Counted from the stretch's first letter, positions 25,529-34,857 are shown. The stretch is 64,000 nt of DNA from Luteibacter sp. dw_328 (GCF_018449605.1 NZ_JAAVUW010000011.1:1-64000); one strand, 5' to 3'. Notes: generated from the sequence alone by a model not told the origin. Numbers and translations: made by a program.

Positions 25529-27943
25529 TCAGCTGGAAGGATCGTCCGTCGACGCCTTAGGCGCCGAATCCGCCGTCGGCCCCATCCCCTCCGACACACT
25601 CCCGCCGCCACGCAACACCAGATCCTGCGGCCGCAGCAGCGGGATATCCGACTTGCGCAACCGCGCGATGATGTCGAACAGCAAGTCGCTCTTCACGTTA
25701 CCGACATCGCGCGGACCACCCACATAACAGGTCACCGCAAACGTCATCGCTGCACGGTCGACGTTATCCAGCGTGACCGACGCGGCGGGCGTCTCCAGCA
25801 CCTGCTTGTGCGCATGCATCGCTGCAAGCATGTGCTCGCGCGCCTCCATCGGATCGGTATCCAGTGGCATCGGCAACTTGATCAGCACGCGACCCTGCGG
25901 GTTCGCCATCGTCATGTTGCGCACCGGCTTGGTGATGAACGACGAGTTCGGCACGATGATCGTCGAGCGGTCGGATACCTGGATCTCCGTGGCACGTACG
26001 TTGATGCGGCGGATATCGCCTTCGGCATCGTCGAGCACCACCCAGTCGCCCACCTTCACTGGCCGCTCGGCCAAAAGGATCAGGCCGGAGATGAAGTTCG
26101 ACACGATCGCCTGCAGACCGAAGCCGATACCGACCGAGAGGGCCGAGGCGACCCAGGCCACGTTCTGTACCGACAGACCCATCGCCAGCAAGGCGATCGC
26201 GACGACGATCACGACGCCGACATAACCCAGCAGGGTCGTCAGCGAGCTGCGCATGCCGGGATCGAGATTCGTCCGGGGCAGGTACTGCTCGGACATCCAG
26301 TTCTTGATCACGCGCACGGCGAGCAGGCCGAGGAAGAACAGACCGATCGCCGTGAGGATCTGGTCCGGCTTGAACTCGAAGTTGTAGATCTTCAGCGTCT
26401 GTAGCTTCGTGCCCAGCGTCAGGATGTCCGATGCCCCGGCACCGAAGCCGGAGATCACGGCCACCAGGCCGAACATGAAGAGCGCCAGGCGCACGATGCC
26501 CGAAAGCAGCACGCCGGCCTGGTCGAGCAAGCGCGGATGCGTGCCGAAGATCGCCTGCGCACGCGCGCTCATCGGGCCCTTCTCCGAGAGCAGTGTCTCG
26601 AACAGGTCGTCGACCAGGCGCATCGCGAGGTAGGTGGCCGAGAGCACGATGATCGTCCACACCACCTGGCCCGCCATGAACGAGGCGAAGGCGACGAAGC
26701 CGGTGAGCAATCCGATCCACGATGCGACGATGGCGATCCACGCTGCAGCAATGAACAGGCTCGCCCAGATCGGACGCGGTGCCGGCGCATCGCCGTCCTC
26801 GTTGACGGCATGATGCGAACGGCTCAGGCGCACCAGTGCGATCGCCGTGAGCGTGGTGAGCACAAGTGCCTGCAGGCTGCTGGTCATCACCGTGGCGGCG
26901 AGGCTGGTGCCGATCGTGCGGTTCAGTTCCTTGAGGAAGTAGAACAACACCACGGCCAGGGAAAACAACATCGGGAACCGGCGCAGGCTGAGCGCCGTCT
27001 CGTCCGAGAGAGGCGGCAGGCGCCACGACGGCCGCTTCGCCGAGATCAGGGCACGGCCAAGCCCGGCGATAAAGGCGCCGAAGAAGATGATGCGGACGAG
27101 GGCCTTGGCCATCGCATCCGTATCGTCGCTGAAGGTCTCGTCCCAGTTCAGGCCCAGATACAGCAGCTGGGTACCGAGGCCGGTCGTGAGCGCCGAGGTG
27201 AGCGTGATGCCGAGGATGAGCGCCGAGCGGCGCAGGCGCCCCGGTGGCATGCGGTTCGCCGTGAGGTGGCGGGCGCGTTGCTCGAGATAGAAGCGCACGC
27301 CCGTCATGAGCAGCACGCCGAACAGGGCGCAGATGATCAGGGCGACGCGGTTGCCGTCGGTCCAGCTCTTGACCAGATCGGTCTTTACGCCGCCCGCAAA
27401 GTCGCTCAGGTTGGCCGAGTCGCGCGGAAACGCCTTGGCCGGCTCCGACCAGAAGGGACGCGACAACGGCGACGCCGTTCGCCGGGAAAGGAATTGCTGG
27501 AAACGGATGCGGCGCAGGTCGGCAAGCTGGCTGGTGGTCTGCTGCGCCTCCAGGGTGATGCCGTCGGCCTGCTTGATCTGCGCATCGACGGCGTCGAAGG
27601 CCTTCTGGGCATCCTTGCGCGTGGCAGCCAGCTCCGGCGCTTCCTTGGTGCCTGCCGCCGGGGCGGGGCCGAGCTGGTCGAGGCGGGCCTTGGCCGCGTC
27701 GCGGTTGGGCGCGAGCGAGCTGGAGACTTTCTGGGATTTGCCGGCGACATCGCCCGCCTGGCCGCGCAGGTCGTCAATCACCGAGTCGGTGATGTTGTCG
27801 TCCTTCATGCCCTTCTCGATCTGGTCGAGTTGGCCGCGGAGGTCACCGATCTGCTTGCCCGGGTCGTCGTCCTGCGCTTGCGCGAAGGCGGCGACCGAGA
27901 CGGTCAAAAGGAGGGCGGTAAAGAAAATTCTCAGGGTTCGCAT
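25529..27943 (-). CDS. Mechanosensitive channel, MscS superfamily with DUF3772
   Basis: An 804-residue inner-membrane channel that would release solutes on hypo-osmotic shock. A signal peptide (cut after VAAFAQA) leads to a periplasmic coiled-coil-rich region (about 28-150). The DUF3772 segment follows (IKQADGITLEAQQTTSQLADLRR), then around ten hydrophobic helices and the MscS pore and beta domain. The pore region reads SALSVGIGFGLQAIVSNFISGLILLAERPVKVGDWV. The layout matches the large YbiO/YjeP/MscK-like class. The transcript starts near tpiA, which is divergent across 161 bp. Confidence 0.92.
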   Translation of the reverse strand: MRTLRIFFTALLLTVSVAAFAQAQDDDPGKQIGDLRGQLDQIEKGMKDDNITDSVIDDLRGQAGDVAGKSQKVSSSLAPNRDAAKARLDQLGPAPAAGTKEAPELAATRKDAQKAFDAVDAQIKQADGITLEAQQTTSQLADLRRIRFQQFLSRRTASPLSRPFWSEPAKAFPRDSANLSDFAGGVKTDLVKSWTDGNRVALIICALFGVLLMTGVRFYLEQRARHLTANRMPPGRLRRSALILGITLTSALTTGLGTQLLYLGLNWDETFSDDTDAMAKALVRIIFFGAFIAGLGRALISAKRPSWRLPPLSDETALSLRRFPMLFSLAVVLFYFLKELNRTIGTSLAATVMTSSLQALVLTTLTAIALVRLSRSHHAVNEDGDAPAPRPIWASLFIAAAWIAIVASWIGLLTGFVAFASFMAGQVVWTIIVLSATYLAMRLVDDLFETLLSEKGPMSARAQAIFGTHPRLLDQAGVLLSGIVRLALFMFGLVAVISGFGAGASDILTLGTKLQTLKIYNFEFKPDQILTAIGLFFLGLLAVRVIKNWMSEQYLPRTNLDPGMRSSLTTLLGYVGVVIVVAIALLAMGLSVQNVAWVASALSVGIGFGLQAIVSNFISGLILLAERPVKVGDWVVLDDAEGDIRRINVRATEIQVSDRSTIIVPNSSFITKPVRNMTMANPQGRVLIKLPMPLDTDPMEAREHMLAAMHAHKQVLETPAASVTLDNVDRAAMTFAVTCYVGGPRDVGNVKSDLLFDIIARLRKSDIPLLRPQDLVLRGGGSVSEGMGPTADSAPKASTDDPSS

Positions 27944-28104
27944 GCGGGGATCATCGAAGGCGGGACGAGGCAGGTCAATTGCGAGGGTTATGCGATACCC
28001 TCGGTGAACGTCGCGTTCGGCGGCTTTTATGCGGCGTTGCAGCTTTTGCCGCCGGGGGAGCCGCCGCTATCCTGCCGCCCCTTGGCCCTGCCCGGAAGCA
28101 ACCC

Positions 28105-28857
28105 ATGCGCAAGAAGCTCGTCGCCGGTAACTGGAAGATGCACGGATCGCGCAAGATGGCCGATGGCCTGGTCCGCGAGATCGTCGAGGGTCTGGAAGAT
28201 GGCGTCGACGTGCTGGTCATCCCGCCGATCATCTATCTGGCCGACCTGGTCCATAAATACGGTGATCGTGGCCTCGGCTTCGGCGCGCAGACCATTTCCG
28301 AGCACCCGGAGCAGGGCGCGTACACCGGTGAGATCTCCGGTGCGATGGTTCGTGACGTCGGCGCCAAGTGGACCCTCGTCGGCCATTCCGAGCGCCGGCA
28401 GTACTATCACGAGACCGACGCGCTGCTATCGAAGAAGTTCAGGACGGCCTGCGATGCCGGCCTCACGCCCATCTATTGCGTCGGCGAGACGCAGGAAGAG
28501 CACGAGGCGGGCAGGGCGGAAGAGGTGATTGGCCGCCAGCTGGCCGCCGTGATCGATGTCTATGGCGTAGAGGCTTTCCGTACCGGCGTGATCGCCTACG
28601 AGCCGGTCTGGGCCATTGGAACGGGTCTGACGGCCACCCCGGACAAGGTGCAAAAAATTCATGCGTTCATCCGTAGCCAAGTGGCAAAAAAGGATGTTAA
28701 TATCTCGCTCCTGACCCGGGTGCTTTACGGTGGCAGCGTCAAGCCGGCCAATGCGGCCGACCTTTTCGCCCAGCCTGATGTAGACGGGGGATTGATCGGC
28801 GGAGCCGCTCTCGTAGCCTCCGACTTCCTGGAAATTTGCGCCGCGGCGCGTCGATAA
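28105..28857 (+). CDS. tpiA: Triosephosphate isomerase
   Basis: A 250-residue TIM-barrel glycolytic enzyme interconverting dihydroxyacetone phosphate and glyceraldehyde 3-phosphate. Lys in AGNWKMHG, His in VGHSERR, Glu in YEPVWAIGTG and the phosphate loop GGSVKPANA are all present. The start MRKKLVAGNWKM fits the family; the longer open frame has no support. It is followed by secG 22 bp downstream, the order usual in Xanthomonadales. Confidence 0.96.
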   Translation: MRKKLVAGNWKMHGSRKMADGLVREIVEGLEDGVDVLVIPPIIYLADLVHKYGDRGLGFGAQTISEHPEQGAYTGEISGAMVRDVGAKWTLVGHSERRQYYHETDALLSKKFRTACDAGLTPIYCVGETQEEHEAGRAEEVIGRQLAAVIDVYGVEAFRTGVIAYEPVWAIGTGLTATPDKVQKIHAFIRSQVAKKDVNISLLTRVLYGGSVKPANAADLFAQPDVDGGLIGGAALVASDFLEICAAARR

Positions 28858-28879
28858 CGCGACACGGCAAACAGAAGAT

Positions 28880-29314
28880 ATGTTCATCCTCTTCAGCGTT
28901 CTTTACATCCTGGTCGCGGCAGCGATGATCGTGCTGATTCTTATGCAGCGCGGCGCCGGTGCGGATGCAGGTTCGGGTTTCGGTGGCGGCGCGTCCGCTA
29001 CCGTGTTTGGTGCACGTGGTTCGTCAAGCTTCATGACGCGCGCCACGGCAGTCCTGGCGGCACTGTTCTTCGTGCTTAGCCTGGGCATGGGTATCTACCT
29101 CGGTCGCTCGGGCACGCCCCAGCCGGCCGCGGATCTTGGCGTGATGTCTGGTGCTACCGTGCCGGCCGCTCCCGCCAACAACGCTCCGGTGAAGCCGGTC
29201 GCGTCGGACGTGCCGCAGGCACCCGTCGTTACCGCTCCGGCAGCGAACAACACCGATGTTCCGGCCGCAAAGCAGGATGCCACCAGGGCACCCGCCGAGC
29301 CGGCCAAGAAGTAA
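28880..29314 (+). CDS. secG: Preprotein translocase subunit SecG
   Basis: A 144-residue membrane subunit of the SecYEG channel. Two hydrophobic segments (about 2-22 and 55-75) flank the conserved cytoplasmic loop LMQRGAGADAGSGFGGGASATVFGARGS. The C-terminal Ala/Pro-rich tail (about 90-144) is longer than in E. coli and typical of this order. It is co-oriented with tpiA and the following tRNA-Leu. Confidence 0.95.
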   Translation: MFILFSVLYILVAAAMIVLILMQRGAGADAGSGFGGGASATVFGARGSSSFMTRATAVLAALFFVLSLGMGIYLGRSGTPQPAADLGVMSGATVPAAPANNAPVKPVASDVPQAPVVTAPAANNTDVPAAKQDATRAPAEPAKK

Positions 29315-29346
29315 TCAGCGACACCGCAACACGCTGTAAAAGTTAT

Positions 29347-29431
29347 GCCCAGGTGGCGGAATTGGTAGACGCACTACCTTGAGGTGGTAGCGGCTTAGGC
29401 TGTGGGGGTTCGAGTCCCCCCTTGGGCACCA
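29347..29431 (+). tRNA. tRNA-Leu (GAG)
   Basis: An 85-nt cloverleaf with a long variable arm. The acceptor stem GCCCAGG pairs with CTTGGGC (one G-U), followed by ACCA encoded in the DNA. The anticodon stem is CTACC/GGTAG with loop TTGAGGT, giving anticodon GAG. The T-arm GGGGG-TTCGAGT-CCCCC is perfect. It follows secG, as in most Xanthomonadales. Confidence 0.97.
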
Positions 29432-29464
29432 ACATAGATCCGGAGACCTCACCGGATCGCAGAG

Positions 29465-29488
29465 AAACCCGCGAAAGCGGGTTTTTTT
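29465..29488 (+). terminator. Intrinsic terminator after tRNA-Leu
   Basis: AAACCCGC-GAAA-GCGGGTTTTTTT is a perfect GC-rich stem with a stable GAAA tetraloop and seven Ts. It would separate the tpiA-secG-tRNA transcript from what follows. Confidence 0.93.
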
Positions 29489-29496
29489 GTGGGCGT

Positions 29497-29525
29497 TTGT
29501 CGACGGACGGAAATGCCCTTATATT
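29497..29525 (+). promoter_or_regulatory. Predicted sigma-70 promoter after the tRNA terminator
   Basis: TTGTCG (29497-29502) and TATATT (29520-29525) are separated by exactly 17 bp. Transcription would begin near 29532, supporting the GTG at 29558 as start of the next gene. Confidence 0.5.
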
Positions 29526-29557
29526 CCGCCCGGGGAACGATAAGGATCATCACGACC

Positions 29558-30070
29558 GTGGCAATCACCGTAACAGCGCCGCGGACGTTCTTCCGCACAT
29601 TCGCCATCGCGGCCCAACTCTGGTTTTCGGCTCCCTCAGGCTACGTCACCGTCGCCTTCATGTTCGTGCTCATCACGTTCTCCTTTCACAATCCTGCCCC
29701 GCTATGGCTCGCGGCGTTGGGCGGATTGGGATGGGTCGCTGCGATGTTGCCCTTCCTTTTTGCGCTCCAATCATGGAGGACGCTGCGCGCAACGAGAGAC
29801 TCAGGCGCACCTGTCTTCAGCTTCGACGAAGAGGGCGCTGCTTGCGCAAACGGGGCCATCGTCACTCGTCTCCCTTGGTCGGCAATCCATCGCATCAAAT
29901 TCGATGCGAGGACTTGCTTTGTCTACGTGACGCCGCGTGCGGCGTGGTTCTTCGGGCGTGATCTTTTGACTAAGGACCAGGAGGCGGCGCTTTCCGATTT
30001 TGCCCGACGTTTCAACGTCAAGTTGGAAGGCAGCGCGCCGCCGGAATCTATATCCAGCGAGGCACTTTGA
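29558..30070 (+). CDS. Membrane protein with YcxB-like C-terminal domain
   Basis: A 170-residue protein with two hydrophobic segments (about 25-75 region) and a C-terminal soluble part. The part reading FSFDEEGAACANGAIVTRLPWSAIHRIKFDARTCFVY...AWFFGRD resembles the YcxB-like/PH-type bacterial domain. The start is uncertain: GTG at 29558 fits the promoter and an AAGGA upstream; ATG at 29513 is possible. Function is unknown. Base composition here looks lower in GC than the flanking housekeeping genes, so it may belong to acquired material after the tRNA. Confidence 0.65.
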   Translation: MAITVTAPRTFFRTFAIAAQLWFSAPSGYVTVAFMFVLITFSFHNPAPLWLAALGGLGWVAAMLPFLFALQSWRTLRATRDSGAPVFSFDEEGAACANGAIVTRLPWSAIHRIKFDARTCFVYVTPRAAWFFGRDLLTKDQEAALSDFARRFNVKLEGSAPPESISSEAL

Positions 30071-30154
30071 TGTCGCTGAAAATGGTCGCAGCGGGGAACG
30101 TGAGGGAGTTGAAGGTCCAGGACGCGGGTCGATGGTCGAGACTGTGAGGGAGCC

Positions 30155-30535
30155 ATGCGCAATGAAATGATGTGTCCAAGTTGTGGGTCAGCCATTCACC
30201 CCACATTGTTTGAGTGCCTGCCCGCCTACAGCAGAAAGCAATACAAGTGTCCTCGCTGTGGAGCATGGATCACTCTTGACGGGCGATCTCGGTTCATCAT
30301 GTTTGTCGTGTACATCAGTGTTTTCATTGCCGTGCTTTGGCCCATGTTTCTTTATAAAGACGAGCTTCGCCGGGCTCTTCCCTTGGAACAGCATGTTTTC
30401 GGGATACTCGTTGCGAGTCTGCCCGTCATCGCCTCGGCGGTAGCCACACTGCTCCTGCTTAAACGGATCGCAGGATGGGTGGTCGCGCCGAAATCAGATT
30501 GGGATTTTCCAAGTTGGACGCGCCAAGGCAAGTAG
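30155..30535 (+). CDS. Small zinc-ribbon membrane protein
   Basis: A 126-residue protein not recognised as a named family. Two CxxC knuckles (CPSCGS at 7-10 region and CPRCGA about 25 residues later) form a probable N-terminal zinc ribbon, followed by two hydrophobic helices (about 45-67 and 80-103). GGGAGCC precedes the ATG. It is separated by 84 bp from the YcxB-like gene on the same strand. Confidence 0.65.
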   Translation: MRNEMMCPSCGSAIHPTLFECLPAYSRKQYKCPRCGAWITLDGRSRFIMFVVYISVFIAVLWPMFLYKDELRRALPLEQHVFGILVASLPVIASAVATLLLLKRIAGWVVAPKSDWDFPSWTRQGK

Positions 30536-30583
30536 AGGGCGTCAGGCAATCTGGCATCCTGAAGGAAAAGCCAGGTTCGATGA

Positions 30584-31204
30584 CTAATGCGTTGGCAGAA
30601 TCCCGTGGTCTGCAAGCCACGAAAGTGCAGCCGCTATCGCAATGATGACGCATCCGATCGACATGGCGTACCTAAGACGGTGCTCACTCGATCGTGCAAA
30701 TTTCGGCGCCTCGTATGGCGCCCAATATGAGTCGCCTGCGACCTGCATTTCCCAGGGCCCGAAGCTTTCACGCCGGTAAAAAAGTGCCTTATGGGGTTGT
30801 AAGACGGCTCCCAGACTGACGAGTAGTCTGTCAAACCCAACGAGCCCACCATCCACCTTGGCGATGACAGCATCGCTGCCATCTAGCAGCCATGCGTCCG
30901 TTCCACCACGCAATGCCGTGACCGTAACGACCTGCTTGATCGTTGCATAGGGAATCGTTCGAGCGCGAAATACGGTGGCAATGGTCAGGCCCTCAGCGTC
31001 GATCTTGATGCTGAAAGATCGTGCGTATAAGTATCCCCATACCAGAAGGGTCATTAAACAAGCTCCGATTACGCTGCAAGCAATAGCTGACCCCATGCTC
31101 GGGCGCGTTGGTGCAGCGGCAACGGCGTACAGCCCCGCGGCGAAAACAAGCACGATAAGGCTCAAGAGAGCGTAAGAGTTCCATTTGGGGAAACGGTATT
31201 CCAT
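30584..31204 (-). CDS. Membrane protein with PH-like domain
   Basis: A 206-residue protein with two hydrophobic helices near the N-terminus (about 12-32 and 40-60), a soluble middle and one helix at the C-terminus (about 183-200). The middle reads FSIKIDAEGLTIATVFRARTIPYATIKQVVT, the pattern of bacterial PH-like membrane proteins. Function is unknown. It lies 17 bp downstream of the first 470-residue paralogue on the same strand and is convergent with the zinc-ribbon gene. Confidence 0.6.
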   Translation of the reverse strand: MEYRFPKWNSYALLSLIVLVFAAGLYAVAAAPTRPSMGSAIACSVIGACLMTLLVWGYLYARSFSIKIDAEGLTIATVFRARTIPYATIKQVVTVTALRGGTDAWLLDGSDAVIAKVDGGLVGFDRLLVSLGAVLQPHKALFYRRESFGPWEMQVAGDSYWAPYEAPKFARSSEHRLRYAMSIGCVIIAIAAALSWLADHGILPTH

Positions 31205-31220
31205 AGTTTCTCAGCGGTTC

Positions 31221-32654
31221 CTACAGGGCATGTCCATCAGTGTCATAGACGCGAACGGGGTGCGCATCGTCGTTCCCGCCAACTCCCAATCGCGTCAGTG
31301 CAACAGCGCGGCCATCACGCAGGGCAATCCAGTAGGTCGGGCTTCTAGTCCGCGGTCCTTTGATCAACACGTCGTCGCTCTCCATCACGAACACGGCACC
31401 GTCAAGCAGCTCCGGGTGTGCCCCAAGCTCCGGAAGTTTGTTTGCTTCACTCATCTGCATGATGAATCGCTTCTTGGCTCCGTCGTCGAATGTCCTCGCA
31501 CCGACGCCATGCTGGATCAGGAACTGCTCGCCAGGATTGGCCAGTATGGCGCGGCGAAGCGCGGTCGACGTAACGGCCGTATTCAATGCGGTCGCTATCC
31601 CATCAAGATCAGCGGTGTTTGCAAGCGCCGATCCTTTGGCTTTCAGCGACGCGGAGACAACCAGGTTCGACGGGCCAGCCGGGAGACCTGACAAGACCAG
31701 CAACGTATCCGAGGTCGAGTCGAAATCGCTGGGGAAAGGGTCCGTTTCGACGCTCTCGATGGCGAAGCGCGATTGCAGCGAGGCGTAGGCTTCGGGCGCG
31801 ATGATTTGCGCCTTGAACCGCGTGAAACTGTCCCTTATTCCTGCTCGAAGGGCGCCGTCGAAGTCTCCCTGCGCAGGCATGAGTGACAAACGGATTCGGT
31901 TGGTCGACGCTGACGGAAGCACGCCAGCAAGCGCCTGGGATAGCTCACCCGCGAACGTCTTGCGACCGGAGTCATCGTGCCATGGCAGCATCAGCGTGTT
32001 CTGCGAGTCGGAGGAGAACACCACGTTCGAGCCGTCCGTGAAGTTCGCCTCGACGCGTGCGTGGGGGTAATCATCCGAGTGAGTGGCACTGTCCACACCC
32101 GACGTGACGGCATCGGCAAGCGGCTTCCCCTGCCGCACGCGGTTTCCCCAATCCACAATGCGCTGTCGCGAGGCCTGCGATGGAGCGAGGGCCACCATGC
32201 CCTTTACTTGCTCATCGATCATCGTACTGGCGTGATTCACGGTTGAGCCAAACAGGGCGAGGTCGATGCTAGATTGGGCTGGCGCGCGCAAGGCATGTAC
32301 CAGGGCATTCACAGCCGGGGTCGGAATGCTCTCGGCTGGGACGTTCGTGATGTCGCGCGCCGGCAGCCGGCTGCCGTCGTCGGAGCCCTGTGGGATCCGG
32401 CTCTGGCTACGCGTCCCGTAGAGAACGTAACCCGATCCGCGTGGCTCGATGACCCAATGCGAGCGAATCGGCGTAAGCGGGCTGTAGCCGTCCCAGTCGT
32501 CGTCTATGACGATACGAGTGAGTGCGGCGGAGCCGGCTGGTGGATGCAGGGAGCCCTCCTGCCGCGAGGGCTTCGTGCAGGACGACATCGTCGTGGCGAT
32601 TGCCAAAGCAGCGGCCAGTCTCAGCCCGATCCCAAGCCCGTTAACCTTGTCCAT
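31221..32654 (-). CDS. Lipoprotein, 470-residue paralogue family copy A
   Basis: A 477-residue protein of unknown function. The N-terminus MDKVNGLGIGLRLAAALA...MSSC is a lipoprotein signal with Cys26. Shared with copies B and C are TRIVIDDDWDGYSPLTP.RSHWVIEP.GSGYVLYG near residue 50, DVTNVP about 50 residues later, DYPHARVEA.F.DGS, LPW.D..GRKTF and a C-terminal YWIALRDGRAVALTRLG with a final DxxGxAL. The start at 32654 has GGAG with good spacing. It is the first of three minus-strand copies between 31.2 and 36.3 kb. Confidence 0.75.
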   Translation of the reverse strand: MDKVNGLGIGLRLAAALAIATTMSSCTKPSRQEGSLHPPAGSAALTRIVIDDDWDGYSPLTPIRSHWVIEPRGSGYVLYGTRSQSRIPQGSDDGSRLPARDITNVPAESIPTPAVNALVHALRAPAQSSIDLALFGSTVNHASTMIDEQVKGMVALAPSQASRQRIVDWGNRVRQGKPLADAVTSGVDSATHSDDYPHARVEANFTDGSNVVFSSDSQNTLMLPWHDDSGRKTFAGELSQALAGVLPSASTNRIRLSLMPAQGDFDGALRAGIRDSFTRFKAQIIAPEAYASLQSRFAIESVETDPFPSDFDSTSDTLLVLSGLPAGPSNLVVSASLKAKGSALANTADLDGIATALNTAVTSTALRRAILANPGEQFLIQHGVGARTFDDGAKKRFIMQMSEANKLPELGAHPELLDGAVFVMESDDVLIKGPRTRSPTYWIALRDGRAVALTRLGVGGNDDAHPVRVYDTDGHAL

Positions 32655-32692
32655 GGACACTCCGTGGCACAGCCGTTTCGCGCGGCCGGATG

Positions 32693-32698
32693 ATCATG
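32693..32698 (-). promoter_or_regulatory. -10 element of paralogue copy A (conserved leader)
   Basis: CATGAT on the minus strand, 39 bp from the start codon, aligns with CATAAT at the same distance in copies B and C. The intervening leader (GGGCCGCATGC.GCGGC.GTGCC..GG) is conserved, though this copy is the most changed. Confidence 0.4.
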
Positions 32699-32715
32699 CG
32701 GCTCGACCCATAACG

Positions 32716-34137
32716 CTATAAAGCCTTCCCGGCAGCGTCATAGACCTTGCCGAAGCATTCATCGGTGTTCCCCGCGCTTCGCCAATCCTCGTCCGGAACG
32801 GGCACGCCAGCACAGAGTCGATGACCGGTCGCACGGTATCCGACGTAGCGCTTCCACATGACGGCACGGTGATCACGCAGCGCCACCCAGTACGTTGGGC
32901 AACCACCCTGCATCACGATCACAGCACCGTCGAGAAGGTGCGGATGCGTTGCGAGCTCAGCCAGCTTATGGGCCTCGGCCATCTGGGTGACGAATTGCTT
33001 CTTTGCTTCCGCATGAAATGGCTGAATGCCGATGCCATGCTCCATGCGAAAGTCATCCTTCGGAGCCGACAGCATGGCTTGATGCAATCCCGTCGCGGTA
33101 GCAGCCGTGTTCAAGGCACCCATCATCCCGTCCAGGTCCGAGGGCTTCGCCAATGCCGGCCCCTTTATGGCGAGCTTCGTGCGGAGGCTCAGGTTCGGCG
33201 GCCCACCGGGAAGGCTGACGGTGACAAAAAGCCCGTGTGATGTCATATCGACCGGATTGATATCGCGGATGGTGAAGCGCGACGTCAGTGCCGCATAGGC
33301 CTGCGGCGCCACGATCTGTACCTGGAACAGGGCGTAATCCTCACCCATTCCCGTCTCGAGGTAATCGTGCAATTCGTCCGGGGAAGGCTTCCCGGAGAGT
33401 CGCCCTCGATTGGTGGACGTCGGCGGAAGCACAACGGCGAGTGCCTGAGGTAACTCCGCGGAGAACGTAGTGTGTCCTGAGGCGTCGCTCCACGGGAGCA
33501 GGAACATATTCTGCGAGCCGGAACGGAACACCAGGCTCGATCCGTCGGCGAAGCTCGCCTCGACGCGGGTGTGCGGGTAGTCATCCGAGTGCGAGTCGGT
33601 GGCCACACCCACAGTGATCGCATGGGCCAAGGGGTCGCCCTGCCGCAGGTTGGTCGCCCAATCCAGGATGCGCTGTTGCAGCGCCGGCGACGGATTCAGG
33701 GCCATCAGCCTCTGCACCGTTTCGTCGATCGTCTCGCCAGCGTGATCGATCGCCGCGCCGAACACGGTGGGGTCAACCGTCTGCTGCGGTGGCGCTCGCA
33801 AGGCGCGGACCAGCGCGTCTACGGCTGCTGCGGGTACTGGCTGGGCGGACACATTGGTGACGTCGCGCTGGTCCGTCCGCGAGTAATGGGGTTGTGTCTC
33901 CATGTGTTGTCGACTGTACGTCCCGGAGAGGACGAATCCCGATCCCTGCGGCTCGATCACCCAGTGGGCGAGGTGCGGCGATGTGGGGTTGAGGCCAGCC
34001 CAGTCGTCGTCGATGACAAGGCGAGTCACCGCGGAAGTCACCGGCTCCGCAGCCTTGCTGGGCACCGAACCTGTCGCGGCGATCGTAAAGGCCGCGACCC
34101 ACCTCAACCCAAGCGCGACGCCAGTAACCTTATCCAT
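32716..34137 (-). CDS. Exported protein, 470-residue paralogue family copy B
   Basis: A 473-residue paralogue of the flanking copies with the same N-terminal block (TRLVIDDDWAGLNPTSPHLAHWVIEP.GSGFVLSG), DVTNVS and DYPHTRVEASFADGSSLVF. It ends in YWVALRDHRAVMWKRY and DAAGKAL. At the position of the lipobox Cys in copies A and C (residue 26) it has Pro, and the region reads AATGSVPSKAAEP. It therefore probably uses signal peptidase I and is soluble in the periplasm. It also has an extra Cys-containing insert (GGCPT, TGHRLCAGVPVPDED) near the C-terminus. The start MDKVTG matches copy C. Confidence 0.75.
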   Translation of the reverse strand: MDKVTGVALGLRWVAAFTIAATGSVPSKAAEPVTSAVTRLVIDDDWAGLNPTSPHLAHWVIEPQGSGFVLSGTYSRQHMETQPHYSRTDQRDVTNVSAQPVPAAAVDALVRALRAPPQQTVDPTVFGAAIDHAGETIDETVQRLMALNPSPALQQRILDWATNLRQGDPLAHAITVGVATDSHSDDYPHTRVEASFADGSSLVFRSGSQNMFLLPWSDASGHTTFSAELPQALAVVLPPTSTNRGRLSGKPSPDELHDYLETGMGEDYALFQVQIVAPQAYAALTSRFTIRDINPVDMTSHGLFVTVSLPGGPPNLSLRTKLAIKGPALAKPSDLDGMMGALNTAATATGLHQAMLSAPKDDFRMEHGIGIQPFHAEAKKQFVTQMAEAHKLAELATHPHLLDGAVIVMQGGCPTYWVALRDHRAVMWKRYVGYRATGHRLCAGVPVPDEDWRSAGNTDECFGKVYDAAGKAL

Positions 34138-34175
34138 GGAAACTCCGGGGCACAGCCGCAGCATGCGGCCCGGTG

Positions 34176-34181
34176 ATTATG
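34176..34181 (-). promoter_or_regulatory. -10 element of paralogue copy B (conserved leader)
   Basis: CATAAT on the minus strand, 39 bp from the start codon, within a leader nearly identical to that of copy C. No convincing -35 hexamer is visible, so an activator may be needed. Confidence 0.5.
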
Positions 34182-34284
34182 CTTGAACCTGCTACAGGCC
34201 GCGTGTACCGGACTCCAGAGTTGAGGGCCTGCAGATCGACGGCTTAACCTCGGCGTCCTTCCCCTGGTTCCAAGGACCTGATCC

Positions 34285-34857
34285 GTGAATCGCTTGCACA
34301 CCATCCTCGCTACCGTCGCCGGCGTAGCCGCGATGGGCGCCCTGGGCGCCGCCGCGTTTGTCTATTCGGGCGCGTACAACATCGGTGCTGACGACCCGCA
34401 CAGCAAGGCGACCTACGCGGTACTGGAAGCGCTGCGACAACGGTCGATCCAGGCGTACGCCTCGGGCATCAGAGTGCCCGATCTGTCCGATCCACAACTG
34501 ATCCTCAAAGGTGCCGGGCAGTACGCGGCGATGTGCACCGAGTGCCATCTGAAGCCCGGGCAGAAAGACTCCGAACTACGTCCGGGCTTGTACCCGCAGC
34601 CGCCCAACCTCTCGCAGACAAGGGTCGAGCCCGCTCAGGCGTTCTGGGTCATCAAGCATGGAATCAAGATGAGTGCGATGCCTGCCTGGGGTGGCAGTCA
34701 CGACGACATGACGATCTGGAGCATGGTCGCCTTCCTGCAAAAGCTGCCGGAGCTTACTCCGACGACCTATAAAGCAATGGTGGCGCAGGCTCCGCCCGAT
34801 GAAGACATGGATACAGACATGGACATGGGTGGTGGCCAGGACCCTCAGGTTCATTGA
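34285..34857 (+). CDS. Mono-haem c-type cytochrome, membrane-anchored
   Basis: A 190-residue periplasmic electron carrier. The GTG start has AAGGA 8 nt upstream. An uncleaved-looking N-terminal helix (about 5-27) anchors it; the haem site is CTECH at 84-88 and a Met ligand lies in KMSAMPAWGG near 133. The tail is rich in Asp and Met (DEDMDTDMDMGGGQ), suggestive of metal (possibly copper) contact. It sits between paralogue copies B and C on the opposite strand and may feed the oxidase encoded 2 kb downstream. Confidence 0.85.
   Translation: MNRLHTILATVAGVAAMGALGAAAFVYSGAYNIGADDPHSKATYAVLEALRQRSIQAYASGIRVPDLSDPQLILKGAGQYAAMCTECHLKPGQKDSELRPGLYPQPPNLSQTRVEPAQAFWVIKHGIKMSAMPAWGGSHDDMTIWSMVAFLQKLPELTPTTYKAMVAQAPPDEDMDTDMDMGGGQDPQVH

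Noticed and set aside
26537-28528. 663-codon plus-strand frame opposite the mechanosensitive channel and into tpiA
   Set aside because: Antisense shadow; Arg/Glu/Gly-rich composition and no ribosome site.
29347-29431. tRNA-Leu as an integration site with att repeats
   Set aside because: I looked downstream for a second copy of the 3' tRNA half (GGTTCGAGTCCCCC) and found none, and there is no integrase. Only an insertion by another route remains possible.
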